Counted from the first letter of the stretch, positions 46,464 through 55,608 are shown. The stretch is DNA of 64,000 bases from Verrucomicrobiaceae bacterium (GCA_007280915.1 QYQL01000037.1:1-64000); one strand, 5' to 3'. A program made the numbers and translations. The notes: generated by a model not told the origin, from the sequence alone.

Positions 46464-47312
46464 ATGCCGCTCGGATTTCTCAAATCTTTCGTGGCGAAGT
46501 TCACCGCGCGCCCGGTGGACTGGGATGAGCTCGAGGAGGCGCTGATCCGTGCGGACCTCGGTGTCCCGATGACCCTGAAGATCATGGATGCCCTCCGTGT
46601 GCGGGGGAGCGGGGTGACCGGCGAAACCGCCGCCGAGGTCGCCCGCGAGGAGATTCTCAATGTGATTCCCCGGATGAATTCTCCGCTCCGGCCGCTGCCT
46701 TCGAAGCCGAAGGCGATCCTCGTGGTCGGGGTCAACGGCACCGGAAAGACGACCTCCTCCGCCAAGCTCGCCCACTGGTTCAAATCCAACCGCCATTCCT
46801 GCGTGCTCGTGGCGGCGGACACGTTCCGGGCCGCTGCGATCGAACAGCTCGGAGTCTGGGGCGAACGCCTCGGGGTCGATGTCATCAAAAGCCAGTATCA
46901 GGGCGACTCGGCGGCCCTCTGCTACGATGCCTGGACAAGCGCCCACAAAAAGAACGTCGAGTTCCTCATCTGCGACACGGCCGGCCGACTCCATACGAAG
47001 AGCAACCTCATGCAGGAACTCTCGAAGGTCAGCCGCACGCTTGCCAAGCACGACCCCGACGCGCCGCACGAAAAGTGGCTCGTCGTGGACGCGACCACCG
47101 GCTCGAACGCCCTCGTCCAGGCGAAGGAATTCCACCAGGCGATCGGCCTGACCGGAATCGTCCTCACCAAGCTCGACGGAAGCGGAAAAGGCGGGGTTGC
47201 GGTCGCCATCCAGCACGAACTCGGCATCCCCACGCGCTTCATCGGAACCGGCGAAAAGCCCGGAGATTTCGCCCCCTTCGACCGGGAGAGCTTTGTCGGC
47301 AGGATCCTGTGA
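46464..47312 (+). CDS. ftsY: Signal recognition particle receptor FtsY
   Basis: A 282-residue NG-domain GTPase, the membrane receptor of the SRP pathway. The N domain (residues 1-80) is followed by G1 GVNGTGKTTSSAKLA, 'AADTFRAAAIEQL', G3 DTAGR and G4 'TKLDGSGKGG', ending 'GEKPGDFAPFDRESFVGRIL'. The acidic A domain of E. coli FtsY is absent; membrane contact may be through the N-terminal helix 'LGFLKSFVAKFTA'. Confidence 0.94.
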   Translation: MPLGFLKSFVAKFTARPVDWDELEEALIRADLGVPMTLKIMDALRVRGSGVTGETAAEVAREEILNVIPRMNSPLRPLPSKPKAILVVGVNGTGKTTSSAKLAHWFKSNRHSCVLVAADTFRAAAIEQLGVWGERLGVDVIKSQYQGDSAALCYDAWTSAHKKNVEFLICDTAGRLHTKSNLMQELSKVSRTLAKHDPDAPHEKWLVVDATTGSNALVQAKEFHQAIGLTGIVLTKLDGSGKGGVAVAIQHELGIPTRFIGTGEKPGDFAPFDRESFVGRIL

Positions 47313-47407
47313 AGCATTCGGCTGGCGCGATCACTCCGTCCAAAAACGCATGGTTTTGAAAAAAGAGATTTTCATCCGTGCTCGGGCGGTGTCCTCTTGG
47401 CGTGCTT

Positions 47408-48154
47408 ATGAAACGATTTGAGAATCAGGTAGCCATTGTCACCGGAGCCGGTCGAGGGATCGGGGAAGCCATTGCGAAACGCCTCGCTGCCGAGGGGGCG
47501 AAGATCGCGGTCGTGAGCCGGACCGAGTCGAACTCCGTGCGGACGGCGGATGCAATCAACTCCGTGGCTGCGGATACAGCCCGGCCCTATGCGGTCGATG
47601 TGGCGGATTTCGATGCGGTGCAAAAGACCGGCGAGCAGATCCTGGCGGATTTCGGGCGCTGCGACGTTCTGGTCAATAATGCGGGGATCACCCGCGACAC
47701 GCTGGCGATGAGGATGTCGAGCGACGACTGGGATGTCGTTCTGCAGACCAACCTCAAGGGGGCGTTCAATTTCTCCCGCGCCGTCATGCGCGCGATGGTC
47801 AAGCAGCGTTCCGGACGCATCATCAACATCAGCTCGGTGAGCGGGCTCATGGGGCTTGCCGGGCAGGCGAACTACGCGGCCAGCAAGGCCGGGCTCATCG
47901 GCATGAGCAAGAGCATTGCCCGCGAGCTCGCCAGCCGCGGCATCACGGTCAATGTCATTGCGCCGGGATTCATTGAAACCGACATGACCTCGGTCCTCGG
48001 CGAAGAGGTGCGCAAGGGGGCACTCTCGCAGATCCCGCTTTCGAAATTCGGCGCTGGGGACGACATCGCGGCGGCCGTCGCGTTCTTTGCAAGCCCGGAG
48101 GCGGCTTTCATCACAGGGCAGGTGCTTGCGGTCGATGGCGGCATGTCCATGTGA
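47408..48154 (+). CDS. fabG: 3-oxoacyl-ACP reductase
   Basis: A 248-residue SDR of the FabG type, reducing 3-oxoacyl-ACP with NADPH in fatty-acid elongation. Motifs: TGAGRGIG, NNAGIT, catalytic serine in 'NISSVSGLMG', YAASKAG, 'IAPGFIETDMT' and the end 'ITGQVLAVDGGMSM'. The chosen ATG at 47408 gives the normal N-terminus 'MKRFENQVAIVTGAG'; a GTG at 47378 would add ten residues. Confidence 0.88.
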   Translation: MKRFENQVAIVTGAGRGIGEAIAKRLAAEGAKIAVVSRTESNSVRTADAINSVAADTARPYAVDVADFDAVQKTGEQILADFGRCDVLVNNAGITRDTLAMRMSSDDWDVVLQTNLKGAFNFSRAVMRAMVKQRSGRIINISSVSGLMGLAGQANYAASKAGLIGMSKSIARELASRGITVNVIAPGFIETDMTSVLGEEVRKGALSQIPLSKFGAGDDIAAAVAFFASPEAAFITGQVLAVDGGMSM

Positions 48155-48161
48155 AACGGAC

Positions 48162-48632
48162 ATGACAATCGGGTTCTTGAGACACGCGGAGGCGGAGGAC
48201 GTTGCCGCGTCCGACTACGAGCGGAGGCTGACCCCGAAGGGGCTCGATCAGGCGGCGAAGGTCGGAAAATTCTGCCTGCGCAACGGCTTCGTGCCGGACC
48301 TCATCATCACGAGCCCGGTCGTGCGCGCCCGGCAGACTGCGGAGATTGTCGCGGCGGCGACCGAATGCGAGTTGGTCGAGGGGAGCTGGCTCGCCTGCGG
48401 GATGGAGGCTGCGGACTGTTTCAAAGAAATCCGCGCTTTGTCTCAAAAGGACTTTGTTTTGCTGGTCGGGCACGAGCCGGATTTCAGCGAGGTCATTGGC
48501 TGCCTCATCGGGATGATCGATCCCTCGTGTTTGAAAATCCGCAAGGCCATGCTCGCGATTGTGGACATCGCCGCGACGGAGCAGGGCTGCGGACAGTTGC
48601 AATTTCTGATCCCAGCGCGTTTGATGTCGTGA
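48162..48632 (+). CDS. sixA: Phosphohistidine phosphatase SixA
   Basis: A 156-residue histidine phosphatase with the RHAEAED catalytic motif at residues 7-13, 'LTPKGLDQAAKVGKF', 'ITSPVVRARQTAEIV' and the second histidine in 'VGHEPDFSEVIGCL'. SixA removes phosphate from HPt domains or from PTS proteins in E. coli. It lies seven bases after fabG and overlaps pgl by one base (TGATG). Confidence 0.88.
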   Translation: MTIGFLRHAEAEDVAASDYERRLTPKGLDQAAKVGKFCLRNGFVPDLIITSPVVRARQTAEIVAAATECELVEGSWLACGMEAADCFKEIRALSQKDFVLLVGHEPDFSEVIGCLIGMIDPSCLKIRKAMLAIVDIAATEQGCGQLQFLIPARLMS

Positions 48633-49309
48633 TGCCGCCAGAAATCCTGCACACCCGGTCATTCGTCTCCGACGCCGTTGCCCTTATTACGAGGGAGGCG
48701 ACGAAAGCCATCGAAGCCCGGGGAATTTTCCGCATTGCCCTGAGCGGGGGCAACACCCCGCGCCCGGTTTACGAGGCGCTCGCCAGGCTCGACCTGCCTT
48801 GGGACAAGTGGGAGATCACATTCGGCGACGAGCGGTGTGTGCCGCCGGACAGCGACCAGAGCAATTTCAAAATGGCGAAGGGCGCGCTTTTCGACCATGC
48901 GGCAATACCGGCGGGCAACATTCTCCGGATGGAGGGCGAGGCCGATCCGGCCGCTGCTGCTCTGAAATACGAGCAGGAGCTTCTTTCCCGCAGCAATCCC
49001 TACCGCCACGATTTGATCCTGCTGGGCATGGGAGACGACGGGCATACGGCCTCGCTCTTTCCCGGAACTGAAGCCCTGCAGGTCACCGACCGACTGGTCG
49101 TGTCCAACTACGTCCCGAAGTTTTCGACGTGGCGTCTGACCTTCACCTATCCTCTGCTCAATGCCGCCCGGCACGTCTGCTTCCTGGTGAGCAGCGCGGG
49201 CAAGGAGCCTGTCCTGGATGGCGTTTTCGGCGGGTGCTCTGATTACCCCAGCGCCGCGGTGGCTCCCGTTGACGGCCGCGTGACCTGGCTTCTCGGCGGC
49301 GGCGCCTGA
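48632..49309 (+). CDS. pgl: 6-phosphogluconolactonase
   Basis: A 225-residue Pgl of the NagB/DevB fold that hydrolyses 6-phosphogluconolactone in the pentose phosphate pathway. 'IALSGGNTPRPVYEAL', 'TFGDERCVPPDSDQSNFKMA' and 'LILLGMGDDGHTASLFPGTE' are diagnostic. The ATG at 48632 overlaps the sixA stop; an upstream start lies within sixA. The next enzyme, gnd, is at 52847. Confidence 0.92.
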   Translation: MPPEILHTRSFVSDAVALITREATKAIEARGIFRIALSGGNTPRPVYEALARLDLPWDKWEITFGDERCVPPDSDQSNFKMAKGALFDHAAIPAGNILRMEGEADPAAAALKYEQELLSRSNPYRHDLILLGMGDDGHTASLFPGTEALQVTDRLVVSNYVPKFSTWRLTFTYPLLNAARHVCFLVSSAGKEPVLDGVFGGCSDYPSAAVAPVDGRVTWLLGGGA

Positions 49310-49314
49310 TTTTC

Positions 49315-50511
49315 ATGAAGGCCCTTCTCCTGACCAACGAATACCCCCCGCGCATCTACGGCGGGGCGGGCGTGCATGTCGAATACCTCAGCCGCGAGCT
49401 CGCAAAGCTCATGCCGGTCGAGGTGCGCTGCTTTGGCGACCAGAACGTCGTCCAGCCAAACCTCTCCGCGATGGGGTTCGGCCTGGTCTCCGACGCCTAC
49501 ACCTGTCCGAAGCAGCTCAACCCGGTATTCGGCGCGCTCCAGCGCTGTCTCGATTTCAACACGACTGACATTCGGGCCGATGTCGTCCACTGCCACACTT
49601 GGTATTCACATTTCGGCGGGATTCTGGCGAAGCTCAACTACGGGATCCCGCTGGTCGTCACCGTCCATTCCCTCGAGCCATTGCGTCCGTGGAAGCGCGA
49701 GCAGCTCGGCGGCGGGTATGACTTCACCTGCTGGGTGGAAAAAACCGCGCTGGAGATGGCCGATGCGGTTATCGCCGTGTCCGACGAAACCCGGCGGGAT
49801 ATCGAGCGGCTCTTCGGCGTGGATCCGAACAAAATCCACATCATCTACAACGGGATCGACCCGGAGGAATACCGGCCGGTCGAATCGCATGCGGCGCTGA
49901 AGCGGTTCGGCGTAAATCCCCACGAACCATATATCCTCTTCGTCGGGAGAATCACCCGGCAGAAGGGGATCATCCATCTTCTCAATGCCATCAAGCACCT
50001 CGACCCAGGGTTTCAGGTCGTCCTGTGCGCCGGGGCCCCCGACACGCCGGAGATCGCGGCCGAGATGAAGCAGGCGGTCGCCGCCGCCCAGCGCACCCGC
50101 CCCGGGGTCATCTGGATCGAGGAGATGCTCGACAACAAGTCGAAAATCGAATTCTACACCCACGCGGGAGCCTTCGTGTGCCCGTCGATCTACGAGCCGT
50201 TCGGGATCATCAACCTCGAGGCCATGGCCTGCGGCACCGCCGTCGTCGCCAGCGCGGTCGGCGGGATCCGCGAGGTGGTCCGCCACGGCGAGACGGGCTT
50301 CCTCGTGAATGTCGAGCAGATGCAGGAGACGCCGTTCGACCCTCTCGACCCGGCCCGTTTTGCCAAAGATCTTGCCGCCCGCATCAACGAGCTCATGGCC
50401 GATCCCGAAAAACGCATCGCGTTTGGAAAAGCCGGACGCCAGCGCGCTCTCGATGTCTTCTCCTGGAGTGCCATCGCCCGGCAGACCCGTGATCTTTACG
50501 AGACCCTCTGA
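49315..50511 (+). CDS. Glycogen synthase, GlgM/Corynebacterium type
   Basis: A 398-residue GT4 glycosyltransferase of the glgA_Coryne/GlgM kind. The start 'MKALLLTNEYPPRIYGGAGV' has the N-domain glycine loop and 'HCHTWYSHFGG' follows. The C-domain has 'ILFVGRITRQKGIIHLLNAI' and the EX7E motif in 'SIYEPFGIINLEAMACGTAV'. GlgM enzymes use ADP-glucose to make maltose-1-phosphate or extend glucan. Together with glgB it supplies glycogen or alpha-glucan. It lies five bases after pgl. Confidence 0.88.
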   Translation: MKALLLTNEYPPRIYGGAGVHVEYLSRELAKLMPVEVRCFGDQNVVQPNLSAMGFGLVSDAYTCPKQLNPVFGALQRCLDFNTTDIRADVVHCHTWYSHFGGILAKLNYGIPLVVTVHSLEPLRPWKREQLGGGYDFTCWVEKTALEMADAVIAVSDETRRDIERLFGVDPNKIHIIYNGIDPEEYRPVESHAALKRFGVNPHEPYILFVGRITRQKGIIHLLNAIKHLDPGFQVVLCAGAPDTPEIAAEMKQAVAAAQRTRPGVIWIEEMLDNKSKIEFYTHAGAFVCPSIYEPFGIINLEAMACGTAVVASAVGGIREVVRHGETGFLVNVEQMQETPFDPLDPARFAKDLAARINELMADPEKRIAFGKAGRQRALDVFSWSAIARQTRDLYETL

Positions 50512-50533
50512 GACGGACCGCAGTGAAGCCTTG

Positions 50534-50561
50534 AAAAGATCGCGATTTTTTAGCGATTTTT
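50534..50561 (+). terminator. Possible terminator after the glycogen synthase gene
   Basis: ATCGC and GCGAT form a 5-bp stem around a 9-base T-rich loop. It is flanked by AAAA on the left and TTTTT on the right, which can extend pairing with one bulge. It lies about 25 bases after the stop and ahead of rpsL. Weak but well placed. Confidence 0.4.
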
Positions 50562-50685
50562 GTCTTGCGCCGGGCTGCGTGTCCTTTAGTTTCTCACCTC
50601 CCGCATGACGTCGGGGCGGTTGGTATTGGCACTGTGGTGCCTGCTCTCCCGCTCCTGAGATTCCGGCGGTCCGAGAAGAAGATAT

Positions 50686-51099
50686 ATGCCCACAATCAAC
50701 CAACTGGTCCGCAAAGGACGCCGCAAAACCACCGTTAAATCCAAGTCGCCTGCTCTGGTGAACTGCCCGCAGCGCCGCGGGGTTTGCGTTCAAGTGATGA
50801 CCCGCACACCGAAGAAGCCGAATTCCGCCCTCCGCAAGGTCGCCAAGGTTCGCCTTACGAACGGACAGGAAGTCATCGCATACATCCCCGGCGAGGGACA
50901 CAATCTCCAGGAGCACTCGATCGTGCTCGTGCGCGGTGGCCGCGTGAAAGACCTTCCCGGTGTCCGCTACCACATCGTTCGCGGAACACTCGACAGCCTC
51001 GGGGTTGATGGCCGCCGCCGCAGCCGTTCCAAATACGGCGCCAAACGTCCGAAGCCCGGTCAGGAAGACGCCAAGGGCGCCAAGGGCAAGAAAAAGTAA
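50686..51099 (+). CDS. rpsL: 30S ribosomal protein S12
   Basis: A 137-residue S12 protein of the decoding centre. It has '[14 protein letters not shown]', '[20 protein letters not shown]' with the streptomycin-contact lysine 43 region ([15 protein letters not shown]), and '[17 protein letters not shown]'. The C-terminus is a longer Lys/Gly-rich tail than in E. coli. A leader of about 100 bases with a possible TTGCGC promoter (50565) precedes it; tRNAs are absent there. Confidence 0.97.
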   Translation: MPTINQLVRKGRRKTTVKSKSPALVNCPQRRGVCVQVMTRTPKKPNSALRKVAKVRLTNGQEVIAYIPGEGHNLQEHSIVLVRGGRVKDLPGVRYHIVRGTLDSLGVDGRRRSRSKYGAKRPKPGQEDAKGAKGKKK

Positions 51100-51151
51100 C
51101 GACCGCCAGAGAAAATTCCGCAATCCGAATTCCGAAATCCGCATTTAATTT

Positions 51152-51625
51152 ATGTCCCGCAGACGCCGAGTCATCCACAAAGAAGTTAAAAAAGACGCCC
51201 GCTACGCCAGTCCGGTCGTCGCCCGCCTGATCAGCGCAGTGATGCGCCGCGGGAAGATGTCCATCGCCGAGCGAATCGTCTACACCGCGATCGATAAGAG
51301 CCGTGAAGGCAGCGACACCGTCGATCCCTTGGAGACGCTCAACAAGGCGATCGAAAATGTGAAGCCCCGCCTTGAGGTGAAATCCCGCCGCGTTGGTGGT
51401 GCCACCTATCAGGTTCCCATGGAGGTTCCAGCCGACCGCCAGATCGCCCTTGCGATGCGCTGGCTCGTCACTTTTGCCGGAAACCGCAAGGGAGTTCCGA
51501 TGGAAAACGCGCTGGCTTACGAACTCAAGGACGCGGCCGCCGGCCAGGGCAACGCCATCAAGAAGCGCGACGACATGCACAAGATGGCTCAGGCCAACCG
51601 TGCATTCGCCCACTTCCGCTGGTAG
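51152..51625 (+). CDS. rpsG: 30S ribosomal protein S7
   Basis: A 157-residue S7 protein, the head organiser of the small subunit and usual repressor of the str operon. 'MSRRRRVIHKEV', 'VARLISAVMRRGKMSIAERI', 'KPRLEVKSRRVGGATYQVPM' and 'KMAQANRAFAHFRW' are diagnostic. The rpsL-rpsG spacer (51100-51151) holds repeat-like CCGAATTCCG units. fusA and tuf do not follow; a membrane glycosyltransferase gene does. Confidence 0.97.
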   Translation: MSRRRRVIHKEVKKDARYASPVVARLISAVMRRGKMSIAERIVYTAIDKSREGSDTVDPLETLNKAIENVKPRLEVKSRRVGGATYQVPMEVPADRQIALAMRWLVTFAGNRKGVPMENALAYELKDAAAGQGNAIKKRDDMHKMAQANRAFAHFRW

Positions 51626-51645
51626 TATCAGCTCCGCATCCCGCG

Positions 51646-52821
51646 ATGCGAGCCAAGTGGGAACAGCTCTGGGACTTCGTCCGCAAGCTTCCCGCCGTGC
51701 GCTGTCTGTGTGCAGCCCTCCTCGTCTGGGTCGTCTATGCCGGGATCATCGCGACGATCGTCGCGGTCAATCCTTCCGGTCGTTCGGCCACGCTGGAATA
51801 CCAGAGGGCTACTGACAACTGGTGGGCGGGCAAACCCCTCTACGAGGGGAAAAATCACTACCTCTACCTGCCGCATTACGCGGTTTTTTACACCCCGTTC
51901 GAGCTTTTGCCTGACCGGATCGGCGAGCCCCTCTGGCGGCTGGTCTGCCTGTCCTCGCTGGCTTGGGCGCTCTGGGCGGCGGCTTCGATGCTTGCGCCCG
52001 GGCAGAAGGAAGCGGTTTTTCTGGTCGCGACCGTTCTGGTGCTGCCATCCACATTCGCCAGCGCCCGCAACGGCCAGATAAACATGCCGCTGGCGGCGCT
52101 CTTTATCCTGATCGCTCTCGCCCTGGCGCGGAAACGGTGGTGGACGGCGGCGGTGATGCTGGCTCTGACGCTTGTTTTCAAGCCCATCGCCATCGCGCCG
52201 ATTCTCCTCTGCGCGGCCATTTACCCGAAGCTTCGGCTTCCGATGCTTTTGGCTCTTGTCGTGACCGCAGTCGTTCCGCTCGCTCATCCGAATCCCTCCT
52301 ACGCGCTCGGTGAATACGGTGCGTTTGTTGCCAAACTCCAATCCGCCGGCAATCCGGGCCGCCATACCTGGTGCGACTTTGCCGGCATGCTTCGCGTGGC
52401 CGGAATCGATCTGCCGTCCGTATGGCAGCTGATGATCCGCGCCCTGGCCGGACTCGTTACGCTCGGGATGTGCTGGCGCGCGGCAAAGTGCGAGGAAGCC
52501 CTGCGCGCGGCGTTCACCGTGCTTTTACTCTCGACCATTTACCTGATGCTTTTCAATCCGCGAACCGAGACGAATTCCTACGTGATGCTCGGAGCGTTCG
52601 TGGCCGTTTGGGCCGCCGTTGAGGGGCTCGTCTTCCGCCGGCTCGGCCTTGCTGCCTGGCTCACCGCTCTCGCGATCATCCTCGGCTCCGAAAACTACGG
52701 ATGGCCGCTCTTCCCTCTGACCAATCTCTGGGCCAAGGCGCTCGTGACATTCGTGCTCGGCGGCTGGCTGGCCTGGCGGACCCTCCGCACCCCGTTCGGA
52801 AGGCCGGTATTAATGGCCTGA
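51646..52821 (+). CDS. GT87/DUF2029-like membrane protein
   Basis: A 391-residue polytopic protein with about ten hydrophobic segments. 'DNWWAGKPLYEGKNHYLYLP' followed by 'HYAVFYTPFEL', then 'ARNGQINMPLAALFILIALA' and 'KPIAIAPIL' match the DUF2029/GT87 family of polyprenyl-phosphate-dependent mannosyl- or arabinosyltransferases. The GQxN and KP motifs are typical. It is 20 bases after rpsG, an unusual neighbour. The substrate is unknown; cell-envelope glycan is likely. Confidence 0.8.
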   Translation: MRAKWEQLWDFVRKLPAVRCLCAALLVWVVYAGIIATIVAVNPSGRSATLEYQRATDNWWAGKPLYEGKNHYLYLPHYAVFYTPFELLPDRIGEPLWRLVCLSSLAWALWAAASMLAPGQKEAVFLVATVLVLPSTFASARNGQINMPLAALFILIALALARKRWWTAAVMLALTLVFKPIAIAPILLCAAIYPKLRLPMLLALVVTAVVPLAHPNPSYALGEYGAFVAKLQSAGNPGRHTWCDFAGMLRVAGIDLPSVWQLMIRALAGLVTLGMCWRAAKCEEALRAAFTVLLLSTIYLMLFNPRTETNSYVMLGAFVAVWAAVEGLVFRRLGLAAWLTALAIILGSENYGWPLFPLTNLWAKALVTFVLGGWLAWRTLRTPFGRPVLMA

Positions 52822-52846
52822 TCGGGCTTCCCCGTGTTTATTTCGC

Positions 52847-54322
52847 CTAATCAAACCACTCGGTGTGGAAAAATTCTCCGGCGGGTTTGTCGGTGCGCTC
52901 GTAGGTGTGGGCACCAAAGTAGTCCCGCTGCGCCTGGAGGACATTGGCCGGAAGCCGGCGCGAGCGGTAGCTGTCGAAATAGGCCAGCGCCGCGCCGAAT
53001 GCAGGCACCGCAACCCCCTGTCCGACCGCCGTCTGCACCGCCGTGCGCCAATTTGACTGCGTTTCTGCGATGATGTTGCGAAAATACGGGTCGAGAATCA
53101 AATTCTTGAGCTCCGGATTATTGCGGTAGGCATCGGTGATCCGGTTGAGAAAACGGGCGCGGATGATGCATCCTCCGCGCCAGATCGACGAGATGTCTCC
53201 GAAGTTGAGGTTCCATCCATAGAGCTCCGAGGCGGCTCCGAGTTGAACAAACCCTTGGGCGTAGCTGATGATCTTGCTGGCATAGAGAGCGTCCTTCACA
53301 GCTGCTATCATCGAATTTCTGTCACCGCTCCACTCCGGAATATCGGGTGGGGGGAGGATCTCCGAGGCTGCGACGCGCTCGCTTTTCATCGAACTGAGAA
53401 TCCGGGCCTCGACCGCGCTCCCGATCACGGAAAGAGGAACTCCCATTTCGACCGCGTGGCCAACTGTCCATTTTCCAGTGCCCTTCTGCCCGGCCTTGTC
53501 GAGGATCACATCCACAAGGGCTTTTCCGGATTCCGGATCTTTGCGGCGGAAGATGTTTGCGGTGATCTCGATCAGGAAGGAATCGAGTTCCTCCTTGTTC
53601 CACTCGGAGAAAATCGCGGCGAATTCGTCGGCCGTGGGCGTGACGGTCGCCTGGAGGATCGCATACGCCTCGCAGATGAGCTGCATGTCACCATACTCGA
53701 TCCCGTTATGAACCATCTTCACGTAATGTCCGGCTCCGTCCGGCCCCATGTGCCGGCAGCACGGCTCGCCTTCCGCGACGGCCACGATTTTTGTGTAGAT
53801 GGGCTCGAGAGCCTTCCAGCCTTCGGCCGATCCGCCAGGCATGATGGACGGCCCTTTGAGAGCGCCTTCCTCACCGCCCGATACGCCGACCCCGAAAAAA
53901 TGAATCCCGTGCTCGCGAAGGGCCCGCTCCCGCCGCTGGGTGTCCGTCCAAAGCGAATTGCCCCCGTCAATGATGATGTCCCCCATCTCCAGAAGCGGCA
54001 GGAGTTGCCCGATGACGGCATCCACCGGAGCGCCTGCTTTGACCATGATCTGCACTTTTCGCGGACGGGCGAGGGTCTCGACGAATTCCCCCAGCGTCAG
54101 GCACGGGATAATGTTCTTTCCCCGCCCCCGGCCGCCGGCAAACCTCTCGGTGACCGATGCGGTCCGGTTGTAAACGGCGACACGGAATCCCCTGGATTCC
54201 ATGTTCAAAACGAGGTTTTCGCCCATCACGGCGAGACCGATCAGGCCGATGTCACATTGCTGTTGGATTGGTTTTGCAGACACGAGCTGGGCATCGTAGT
54301 GTGGGTCGAACGGACCATGCAA
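52847..54322 (-). CDS. gnd: 6-phosphogluconate dehydrogenase (decarboxylating)
   Basis: A 491-residue full-length Gnd that makes ribulose-5-phosphate, CO2 and NADPH. 'IGLIGLAVMGENLVLNMESR' is the cofactor motif. 'IIDGGNSLWTDTQRRE', 'GVSGGEEGALKGPSIMPGG', 'KMVHNGIEYGDMQLICEAY' and 'DKAGQKGTGKWTVGHAVEMG' cover the active site. A GTG at 54283 would give the family-typical short N-terminus and leave 53 bases to divergent pgsA; the ATG at 54322 adds 13 residues. Confidence 0.95.
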   Translation of the reverse strand: MHGPFDPHYDAQLVSAKPIQQQCDIGLIGLAVMGENLVLNMESRGFRVAVYNRTASVTERFAGGRGRGKNIIPCLTLGEFVETLARPRKVQIMVKAGAPVDAVIGQLLPLLEMGDIIIDGGNSLWTDTQRRERALREHGIHFFGVGVSGGEEGALKGPSIMPGGSAEGWKALEPIYTKIVAVAEGEPCCRHMGPDGAGHYVKMVHNGIEYGDMQLICEAYAILQATVTPTADEFAAIFSEWNKEELDSFLIEITANIFRRKDPESGKALVDVILDKAGQKGTGKWTVGHAVEMGVPLSVIGSAVEARILSSMKSERVAASEILPPPDIPEWSGDRNSMIAAVKDALYASKIISYAQGFVQLGAASELYGWNLNFGDISSIWRGGCIIRARFLNRITDAYRNNPELKNLILDPYFRNIIAETQSNWRTAVQTAVGQGVAVPAFGAALAYFDSYRSRRLPANVLQAQRDYFGAHTYERTDKPAGEFFHTEWFD

Positions 54323-54336
54323 CCGTCTTCTTTGCG

Positions 54337-54900
54337 ATGAATCTGCCCAACAAGCTCACGGTTTCGAGGCTTTGGCTCACAGCGGCATTTGTCGTTTGTT
54401 TCGCCGTGGAGATCCCCGGCCGCTTCACCATTGCGCTCGTGGTTTTTCTCGCTGCGACGGTTACGGATTACCTCGACGGAGTCATTGCCCGCCGCCGGGG
54501 GCTCATCACCGACTTCGGCCAGCTCATGGATCCCCTGGCGGACAAAATCCTCACCGCGTCCGCATTCATCAGCCTCTGCGCCATCGACGCATTTCCCGCC
54601 TGGGCTGTCATCGTCATCATCAGCCGGGAATTTCTCATCACCGGCCTCCGGTCGCTGGCCTCTTCAAAAGGCATCATCGTGCCCGCCGACAAACTGGGAA
54701 AACACAAGACCGCCTGGCAGATGATCACCATCATCTACTTCCTCATCCTGCTCTCCGTGAACGAATGGTCGCCCGGACCGTGGCTTGCGCCCGCTTGGGG
54801 ATTCGGTACCTACGGGCTCGTTTCTATCACGGTCATCCTCACCGTCTATTCTGGTGCCGCCTACCTCGCCAAGAATCGCTCGCTCATCCAAACGGAGTGA
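54337..54900 (+). CDS. pgsA: CDP-diacylglycerol-glycerol-3-phosphate 3-phosphatidyltransferase
   Basis: A 187-residue CDP-alcohol phosphatidyltransferase that starts phosphatidylglycerol synthesis at the inner membrane. The signature DG-x2-AR-x8-G-x3-D-x3-D is complete in residues around 49-71 (DGVIARRRG...FGQLMDPLAD). The N-terminus 'MNLPNKLTVSRLWLTAAFVV' is typical of PgsA, and four to five membrane segments are present. It is divergent from gnd. Confidence 0.92.
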   Translation: MNLPNKLTVSRLWLTAAFVVCFAVEIPGRFTIALVVFLAATVTDYLDGVIARRRGLITDFGQLMDPLADKILTASAFISLCAIDAFPAWAVIVIISREFLITGLRSLASSKGIIVPADKLGKHKTAWQMITIIYFLILLSVNEWSPGPWLAPAWGFGTYGLVSITVILTVYSGAAYLAKNRSLIQTE

Positions 54901-54903
54901 TTA

Positions 54904-55018
54904 CGCGCCTGCGGCGCGAATGCGAAATTTTGAATGTGAAATGCGGAATGGCCGCTGTGGCGTCCGACTTTCATTTCGCATTCCACATTCCAAATTTCCC
55001 ATTGCGCGCGAAGCGCGC
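54904..55018. repeat. REP/MITE-like element, copy A
   Basis: A 115-bp element. The left end is the hairpin CGCGCC-TGC-GGCGCG (54904-54918) and the right end GCGCGC-GAA-GCGCGC (55004-55018). Between them, units such as GAATGTGAAATGCGGAATG are mirrored by CATTTCGCATTCCACATTCC, so the whole element can fold into a long hairpin. Copies B and C are at 56465 and 58856. Confidence 0.8.
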
Positions 55019-55118
55019 TCTGCAACTGTTGCATGGCCTTATACAGGTTTTCCCCATCTGAGATTGAAGGATCGCTTTTGTTGTCAAAATCTACCTATGG
55101 CATGAGATTGGGGTCGTT

Positions 55119-55520
55119 ATGAAAACACCAACTAGCAAACTGTCGGTTCAATCAGCTTTCAGCTTGGTTGAATTACTCGTTGTGATTGCAGTCATCGCGG
55201 TCATCGCGGCGATTGCCATTCCCAACATCGCAAACATCACCCAGTCGGCGGACGCAGCCACCAAGCTCCGGAACGCCCAGTCGCTGGCCATGACCTACAA
55301 CAACTACGCCGAGGCCTACTATGCGGTGAGCAATGCGTATCCAACCACTGCTGATGTGCCCGCAGCAATCACTGCAATGGCAGCCGGTGCGACTGTGGTC
55401 AACAATCGCCTGAACGTTACGAATTCGTTCCGCCTGCCGGGCATCACAACAGACAACGTTGCCACAAACAAACTGTCGTTGTCCAACAACCAGCTGGTCT
55501 TCACGCCAGGCGCAAACTGA
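55119..55520 (+). CDS. Small prepilin-like protein, copy 1
   Basis: A 133-residue type IV prepilin-like protein with the leader 'MKTPTSKLSVQSA' and mature start 'FSLVELLVVIAVIAVIAAIA' (glutamate 5 present, alanine at -1). A short pilin body follows with 'ANITQSADAATKLRNAQSLA' and 'NNRLNVTNSFRLPG'. It lacks disulfide cysteines. The next gene encodes a close paralogue. The terminator just after it suggests it can be transcribed alone at high level. Probably a surface pilin or pseudopilin. Confidence 0.82.
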   Translation: MKTPTSKLSVQSAFSLVELLVVIAVIAVIAAIAIPNIANITQSADAATKLRNAQSLAMTYNNYAEAYYAVSNAYPTTADVPAAITAMAAGATVVNNRLNVTNSFRLPGITTDNVATNKLSLSNNQLVFTPGAN

Positions 55521-55574
55521 TCAGCAAACTTGGATTCTTCTCCTCGTATTGAGGGGGTAAGCCAAAAACTTGAG

Positions 55575-55608
55575 ACAGGCTCTGAGACCCCACTCAGAGC
55601 CTGTTTTG
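55575..55608 (+). terminator. Strong Rho-independent terminator between prepilin genes
   Basis: A perfect 12-bp stem, ACAGGCTCTGAG and CTCAGAGCCTGT, with a 6-base loop (ACCCCA), is followed by TTTTG. It lies 54 bases after prepilin copy 1 and 44 before copy 2, so the second and third genes need read-through or their own promoter. Confidence 0.85.

Noticed and set aside
49606-51144. Long minus-strand open frame (512 codons) across the glycogen synthase and rpsL genes
   Set aside because: It lies antisense to two well-conserved genes, has no domain or normal start, and is explained by GC-rich codon bias.
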